Source of the DNA: Pyrrhosoma nymphula
Taxonomy: Eukaryota > Arthropoda > Insecta > Odonata > Coenagrionidae
Reading direction: 5' to 3'
DNA: 64,000 nucleotides
Assembly: GCA_963573305.1 (NCBI GenBank)
Contig: OY754337.1
Location: 74,785,094 to 74,849,093 of the forward strand
Part shown: one piece after another, positions 58,001-64,000 of the stretch
How the letters are laid out: each line of letters starts with the position of its first letter
How positions within the stretch are numbered: position 1 is the first letter of the stretch
Translations under genes and position numbers: made by a program
The notes under the pieces: generated by a model
What the model was told of the DNA's origin: nothing
The model's database searches: none
What the model saw: only the letters and a program-made list of their open reading frames with translations

Positions 58001-58940
58001 CATCTTATTTTGAACTTCCTTCACTTCTTCCCGAAATATAATTTTGTTAGGTCTAGGTATTTATAGATCTCTATACATTGAAATAATGTTGTTGAATTCT
58101 GTACCATTCAGTACTTAACACTGCGTAGGTGAGTACAGTACTTGTGAAAGCCGAGGAAAAATTGATTGGGATGATCGTACACATTTTTTTAGAACTAAAA
58201 GTAATAATGTATCCTATCAAACCGGTAAAAATACTCTATCGTTTACTAGTATAGTGAATTCAGTGTATTCACCAGCCAGCAGTACTACATGTTCTCTTGT
58301 TAAGAAATATTCTTCTGAGAAAGGCTGCAATGTAAAAAGTGGTATATATGCTAGACATTGTACATAAAACTTCCATCATGTGTCTAAAATCGTATCGTCT
58401 TTTTTTACAAACACAGTTACAATAGAGTTATGACTCTTCTTCGTTTTGTGGAATGTTTTATTGACAGTCTCTGAAATGGAATAATGCAGAATGAAGTTTT
58501 TCTGAGAGGCTTTCGGGGGCCGGTTGACTAGGCTTATATTTATGTTCGTTCACAGTAAGTTCTTGCTGAGTCTATTCCAAGGATCGATCTCTGTATTCTC
58601 CAAGTAATATTTTTCTCTACACCACATGAAGACGTCTTGGTCACGACATTCTCTTCTCCTTTGGACCGGATATCTGCTGTCGCTCTAGAAACGCAGTGAC
58701 CTCTTCACGTGACCACTAGGGTGCATCGATGTCGGCGCATCTTTGAAACCTGTTCACTATATGCAATTTCCGGAAACAGAGGAAGTTCTCCATTTTCTGG
58801 TAATAAGTCCACATCTTCTTCTACTCCGCAAAAATAAGAAATGTGTGCTATTATTATTTTTTCGCGGAGAACGCTAGTTTTGGAAAAAAGGTGAATTCTT
58901 CTGTTCGGATTGGATTGTATCCTATCCCAGTGCACAAGGA
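55013..58940. other. Unassigned AT-rich stretch
   Basis: No recognised gene, RNA or transposon end in almost 4 kb. Slightly GC-richer sequence at 56560-57200 carries short opposed frames (60-90 codons) that resemble nothing known. Confidence 0.4.
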
Positions 58941-58949
58941 TTGTAGCTT

Positions 58950-59480
58950 CGTGAGACTAGAATGAGTAGGAGTGGTGTGTGAGGATGAGAAGCGAGAAGG
59001 GTTGGAGTTATGTGGGAGGGAAGAGAACAGGCTAGAGGTGGAAGGGAATGGATTGGTCGTAATTCGAAGGGATAGTCGGCGGGGTTGAGATGGAGACTTG
59101 TAGTGGTAATAAGATTTGGAGTCTTCGTTGGGGGGGAGAAGGAAGGGGGTCAGGGCCGATGCGGAGGAAGGGAGGGTTAGGGGTTGGAAAAGGAAGAAAA
59201 GGATAAAAGGATCAAAGGACGAAGTGCGGCTCCTTGGAAGGAGGGAAGGGAGAGGGGAAGGGGTTAAGGGTGTAGAAAGAAGAGAGGGAAATGGAACAGT
59301 ACTTGCCCCCAACCCCTTCCACATCGTCAAAGCGTGATGGGTTGAAACGAGATTGAGATGAGGGGGTGGTCGGGGGGGGAGGCAGAGTGAGACAAAGGAA
59401 TTTCTGAGAAGAGAGAGCCAAGGGGTCAGGAATAAAAGCGATCAGGAGGAAAGGCTAAGAGGCTCAACGGAGTCAGAAAA
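58950..59480. repeat. Strand-asymmetric purine-rich tract
   Basis: The plus strand is dominated by G and A (GGAAGG, GAGGGG, GGGGGG units) for about 500 bp. The minus strand therefore encodes a 158-codon Ser/Pro/Leu/Thr-rich frame (59330-58854), best explained by composition rather than by a protein. Such tracts can form triplex or R-loop structures. Confidence 0.5.
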
Positions 59481-61010
59481 AAAGCCAGACGCACACTGCA
59501 CTATTCTTACATGAGCCAAGAGTCGTCATGATCTGGGCATAAAAACGTTTTTCTCTCATTGTACATCAATGACTTTGCTCTCAAATTGATACCGATGGTT
59601 ACCATATGTTTCCCAAATTCTTGTTTCTCATCGTTCAAGAGTCGAATTCCAATTGTGTTCCAATCCAAATTGTATGTGACGATTGTGAGAAGAGGCTATC
59701 CGCATTGCTCAATCAAAATTTCATCCATTCTGACTGTTAAGAATCAAATTGTGTCAGTAATGGACGTAATCAATTCAGAATGTTGTTATTTACACGGTGT
59801 CTAAGGTATTCTATATATGATTATAATACCTTTGCAAAGGTTTTACTAATGTAGGAGGAGATTGGAACTCTGAACAGTGTATTTAACAATTTTCCTGTGA
59901 AATTATGGCGGAAAATTACTAAAAATTAAAATTATTATTCTGCTCACATATGAGTTGAAAATAATATTCTGGGAAATTATATTACTGGGACTATTATTTA
60001 TCATTATGTTGGCTGGTCCTTAAGAATGTCTCACCTAGAATGTGCTAGGTTTTGTTAATACAGTCACAATGAATGTTTTTTTAGCCTAAGTCAAGCTATA
60101 CCAAAATAGATAGAATCACGACATCAGCTTTATTTTACGACTCGGCATTAATCAAATGCTGGAGAATTATTACAATCGTTATCCTTGACAAAAATATCTT
60201 CCTGAAATCTGACCTCGTGAAAGGGGTTGCCACATTTTCAGCAAATAATTATTCCCATTTTTTCGTCGATGACGCAGCTGGATACGCAAATGTTTGATGA
60301 TAAATCGAAGAAATTGTATTATTCTGTTTTTATGGATTTGCTGTGTCATCCTCATAAATATTTATTTTGTAAGAAATTAGGATGTGAAAAAATTCAAGGA
60401 CTACAATGGTATTTAGAAAGATTTATCTTTTAACATATTTTGATTTTAGCATTTATCTTAAAATGAATTTGAAAAATTTTGAAACCCATTTGAGAACTCT
60501 TAGGCAACAATCAGTTTCATATATCTTATGAAGTCAAAATCTTAAGCGGGTTTACTTCACTCCTCGAGTTTATTTCTCGGCATTTCACCATCATTCATTG
60601 TACTCCAGCTCAAGAACGGATGATTGCATAATTATGAAGAAATGAATTCAGATCCATATTTAAAACTTTTAGTGCATCAAATTGCATGAAAATAAAAGGA
60701 AGTCAGGTTGTGAACGCAGCTGATTTCACTAGAAATTATATATGAAATAAAAACACTAAGCTAGTCAGTGTACTACTTTAAATTGACTATGTAAACTTAT
60801 GATTCATTTCAAGGTATGATTAAGTCGAGCTGTGTGAGAGAGAATCGAAGAGAAACTTAGTTGGTATGCCTCAGAAAAACTGGGATTTTAATCTTGCAAT
60901 TGCATGCTATGCTTAACTTGAAGGATTGACCGCATTATACGTAACTACCAACCATTAATTTAAGGATTTAAATTATAATTTAACTCATCGAATTTTTCGC
61001 ACATGAAATA
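59481..61010. other. Unassigned AT-rich stretch
   Basis: No recognised gene or repeat. Confidence 0.4.
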
Positions 61011-61013
61011 AGG

Positions 61014-61440
61014 ACAATCGAGTGGGTGGAGCCTGTTATCCGAATAACATCAAGCGTTCTCATTTACTCTTCATAACATACACGGGGGAAATATAACAGC
61101 TTCATTCTCATTTGAAGGTGTTGTTGTATCAAAACTGACCCATGTTTCAATAGCTAGCCTTTCGGGTACCTAGTGTTTTTAGAAGTGATGCTGGTGAAAT
61201 TCAAGGATTGCATAATTTCAAACATTCAATGAAGAACAATCGAGTGGGTGGAGCCTTTTTCCCAAATATGATCAAGCGTTCTCATTTATTCTTCACTACA
61301 TTCAAATGAAAAATATAACTTCTTTCTCATTTGATGGTGTTGCTGTATCAATAACGAGCCATGTTTCACCAGCTAGCCTTTCGGGTACTGTTTTTACAAG
61401 TGATTCTGGCGAAATTCAAGGATTGCATTGTCTGTTTCAT
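61014..61440. repeat. Tandem duplication, two ~220 bp units
   Basis: ACAATCGAGTGGGTGGAGCC starts both units (61014 and 61236). GCGTTCTCATTTA, GTTGTATCAA/GCTGTATCAA, AGCTAGCCTTTCGGGTAC and TTCAAGGATTGCAT recur in order. The units differ by scattered substitutions and short indels, so the duplication is not recent. No conserved frame. Confidence 0.75.
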
Positions 61441-61739
61441 CTCTTTGCCATTAACCCTAGAATGGGAATGGCACTATCCCCTCGTTGTCGTTCCTGCGTT
61501 GCCAAACAAATGGACCAGCTAACTGTATTTCCCCTCTAGGGTAGTATCGTGTCACTAGATGGCTGTGTAGCGGAACAGCCACTTACTCGCAAGTCGTAGA
61601 TGGCTTTACTGTCGCCGCGTGGCAAGCATTCAATAAGATAGCAGCAGATAAATGTCAGGTGCAGGCGAAGACAAGCCCACTCGAAATTACGGACACCTTG
61701 CGGTGTTTCCCGCATAGTCCTTGAATAGAGCCGATTCTC

Positions 61740-62188
61740 CCGCACAATTCCCAGCATGAATGCGGCAGTTCGTGGCTCCGCCTCAAGATGTCCCCGCTGT
61801 CGCGACAATGGAGGAACGGGGCGCGAAAATGAGGTGTCGTGTATTCGGGAGTCTGACACGGGAAGCGTAGAATGGCGGAGGTAGGAAGAGGACACGCATT
61901 CGAGGGGGTGGAGGGTGGAGGGGTTTAAGGGAGGATCGAAAACATAAGGGTGAGACTGGCACCCTCCCCCATACGATTTCCCATTTCCTCTCGCGTTGTT
62001 TCCATCCCCTGCCTCCTCATGCGCCTTTCCTCTGCTCACTTGTTTTCCCTCCCGACTGCATTAGCGTGTTCGTGTGCGAGCATAAGAGGGCGCCATGTTG
62101 AACGAGCGGCGAATTCTCTCATTCCGTCACGACACGACGCGATCGCATTTCCCGCCGTCTGAACTTGTGACGTCGCCCACACCTCAAG
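61740..62188. promoter_or_regulatory. GC/CpG-rich, promoter-like region
   Basis: CpG-dense sequence with GCGCCATGTTG (62090), TGACGTC (62167) resembling a CRE/ATF site, and AAGATGGC (62185). It ends at an ATG in a fair translation context (CAAGATGGC at 62189). The 167-codon minus-strand frame here (62039-61536) is not recognised. Promoter function is inferred from composition and motifs only. Confidence 0.35.
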
Positions 62189-62458
62189 ATGGCTCGAATC
62201 AGACATCTATTCGAGATATTGCGTAAGGATGACGTAAATTTAAGCGTTGTGTGGGATACATTTTTTTCTCGGATCTCCTGGTATTTTCTTATAGGTAAAT
62301 TTCAAAGCAAGACTGTCCTTGCAGTCGTTACCATGGAGCAAAATCCGAAGCCAAAAAGCCACATGTATGGGAAGCAGACAATCGGTAAGGATGGAACTGA
62401 TTGTGGAATGGTGGTGGAACACAAGAGGTGCTTCTGTCCCCGGAATACTTTGTGTTGA
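62189..62458 (+). CDS. Hypothetical open frame or first exon downstream of the CpG-rich region
   Basis: An 89-codon frame starting MARIRHLFEILRKDDVNLSV, ending PRNTLC and stop. A consensus donor ATCGGTAAGG at 62382-62391 could end a first exon inside it, giving a ~65-residue N-terminus. I recognise no domain, signal peptide or membrane segment, and the frame may be chance. The CpG-rich sequence immediately upstream is the only context in favour. Confidence 0.2.
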   Translation: MARIRHLFEILRKDDVNLSVVWDTFFSRISWYFLIGKFQSKTVLAVVTMEQNPKPKSHMYGKQTIGKDGTDCGMVVEHKRCFCPRNTLC

Positions 62459-62980
62459 AGCTCCCGGTCTGTCGGAATTGCAAGGGAGAATGTAGAAATA
62501 AGAAAATAATAACACTTTTTCTGTTGTAATTGAACTTGAAGTGAAAAATTGAATTAACTAAAAATATGTGACTGCCAAAGTAGGTCCGTGTTTTTCCTCG
62601 ACAATTCTTTTCATTTCCTTAAAATTTACAAAATAAGTGCGAACATTATGAACCAGTCTCATCATTTATTTCTCTTTTCCGACGTTGCCGACACACTGCA
62701 ATGAAAAACGGACACCGCCAAATTAAGTAATATTTATGATAATTTGTTATGTTATAATAACACTTAATTATATTTTTCTTTTTGAAAGCACCTAAATCTA
62801 CAACAATTGAAACAAACAATAAAAAGCAACGAAGGTATCATCAAGCAAATAGTTCGGAAGGAACTCTCTCTCTCTAAGGTAACTTAAAAAATCAAATGTA
62901 CATGGACTTTTTAACATAACTATGTACAATAAATTGTACTCCATATTCCATTGATGTGCAAAACGACCAACATTTTCATT
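62459..62980. other. Unassigned AT-rich stretch
   Basis: No recognised gene or repeat; a (CT)n run lies near 62863-62876. Confidence 0.4.
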
Positions 62981-62986
62981 GTAGTC

Positions 62987-63034
62987 CTGAAAAGGCATAT
63001 ATACAAATGCGAAACGTTGGAAAAGAGTAATAAA
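62987..63034 (+). other. Hammerhead-like cassette with poly(A) signal
   Basis: CTGAAAA at 62987, a GCAT/ATGC 4 bp stem, GAAAC at 63011-63015 and AATAAA at 63029-63034. Same order as the other cassettes. The first half departs from the CTGATGA consensus at two positions. Confidence 0.38.
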
Positions 63035-63900
63035 TATTTTTTTTCAAATCAATTGACCTATACCTCCTGAAAAAAGAAGAAATAAATACATACCGAATTA
63101 TTTTGTTCTTCTTTCACCTCGCACTAGAACGAAGGTTATTGAGAAGGTGGCGCTGGTCTTGCATTTACTTCGAGGCGCTTCGCATGTCTAATGTAAAGAA
63201 TTTTCATCACTTTGTGTTTTGGCCCACTTGGCAGCCTCGTGGCACTGATCACCATTTTATCGCGCTTTTATCGAAAGCCGAGGGGAAGAGCGATGGGCTC
63301 CTCATTGGCCCATTCCCCTCCCCACCTCACCACCAAAAATGGACTAGGGAGGGGGTTTGATGACGCCATTGACGCGAGTGGCACTGATGGCCCATGCGAG
63401 CTTGCCTTTAGTTATCTAGGACATTCTTTTCTCTAGGGGGACGAGATGGCTTTTGATAAAAAAATCTCCCTGTATCATCAGTATTATGCGTGCTAAAAGA
63501 GTGCGTTCTCCAAAACAGAAAATCTGTAACAACTGAATGCTAAAATATATACTCTATGATTTTCGGCTTTACTTTGTGGAATTATTTTGTATCCATACGA
63601 AATAATATACTTTATATTTTTTCCACAGAATTTATTAACGTATAAATGCATGTATTTATTCCTTTTTAAATTAAATAAGAAGGCACTTGGCAGAGCCGAA
63701 CACGACACTTAGTAATGAGCAATTGTTCCCGCACTCCTCCCCACTCCTTTCCGAGAAACTAACCTTAAGAAAAATCAACCATTCAAGCCACCTGTCCGCG
63801 CCCACACTTCCAAGCTACGATGTGACCGTCTCCTCCCTCACTCAAACCAACCCCCTAACTACAAAAACAAACAAGGGTCAATAAACAAAACAAACTAAGT
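63035..63900. other. Unassigned stretch, GC-richer at 63110-63440
   Basis: Overlapping plus-strand frames (85 and 74 codons) in a GC-richer block are not recognised. The rest is AT-rich. Confidence 0.35.
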
Positions 63901-63908
63901 ATTTGTCA

Positions 63909-63934
63909 CTGATGATGCCGTAGATCGACGAAAC
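63909..63934 (+). other. Hammerhead-like cassette at window end
   Basis: Exact CTGATGA at 63909-63915 and exact GAAAC at 63930-63934, separated by 14 bp that could form only a weak stem. GCGTTGTACCG follows, then ~25 bp later an AT-rich tail that runs to the window edge. Confidence 0.4.
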
Positions 63935-64000
63935 GCGTTGTACCGTAAATGAATTCTGTGGGAGAAATACAAAGTATATTATTTAGTATGGATATTTTAA

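Noticed and set aside
58854..59330. 158-codon Ser/Pro-rich protein on the minus strand
   Set aside because: The frame is produced by the pyrimidine bias of that strand; there is no conserved motif or plausible exon context.

Overview
The window looks like a gene-poor, repeat-rich stretch of an arthropod nuclear genome, most likely an insect. The evidence is AT-rich DNA with eukaryotic spliced genes, a tRNA-derived SINE, and a transposon set (Harbinger, mariner, hAT, Transib-like, Helitron, Penelope-like, Jockey/CR1-like and other LINEs, Ty3/gypsy-like) typical of large insect genomes. I recognise no host protein-coding gene, bacterial operon, structural RNA gene or CRISPR array. The species cannot be fixed from the sequence alone.

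Layout. 0-9 kb: a LINE 3' scrap; a 1.14 kb element with ends like a V(D)J recombination signal (Transib-like) between two inverted hammerhead-like cassettes; a fragment of a transposon-type domain; a complete 608 bp hAT element with an exact 8 bp target duplication; and a Harbinger-type MITE that received a 253 bp foldback insertion. 9-19 kb: mostly unassigned AT-rich DNA, one SINE, and GC-rich islands that may be regulatory. 19-29 kb: a degraded LINE reverse transcriptase, hairpins, another LINE 3' part, a Penelope-like endonuclease domain and a 586 bp foldback. 29-33 kb: a GC-rich island and hAT-like termini.

33-43.4 kb is the centre of the window. A Ty3/gypsy-like gag-protease remnant (minus strand) appears to have been split by an 8.45 kb PIF/Harbinger transposon with long inverted repeats and a TAA target duplication. 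The Harbinger carries two convergent multi-exon genes: a 371-residue DDE transposase (five exons) and a 280-residue Myb/SANT-like partner (five exons). Both splice to open frames with canonical GT-AG introns, so the element may be intact. In this superfamily the transposase cuts the DNA while the Myb-like partner is needed for nuclear import and end recognition. A degraded LINE lies between the two genes.

43-64 kb: a second, broken Harbinger transposase, more LINE scraps, a Helitron helicase remnant, an internally deleted mariner with both inverted repeats, tandem duplications, a purine/pyrimidine-skewed tract and a GC-rich, promoter-like region near 62 kb. Short cassettes resembling decayed hammerhead ribozyme cores recur through the window, several just before an AATAAA signal; they are the most interesting unexplained pattern.
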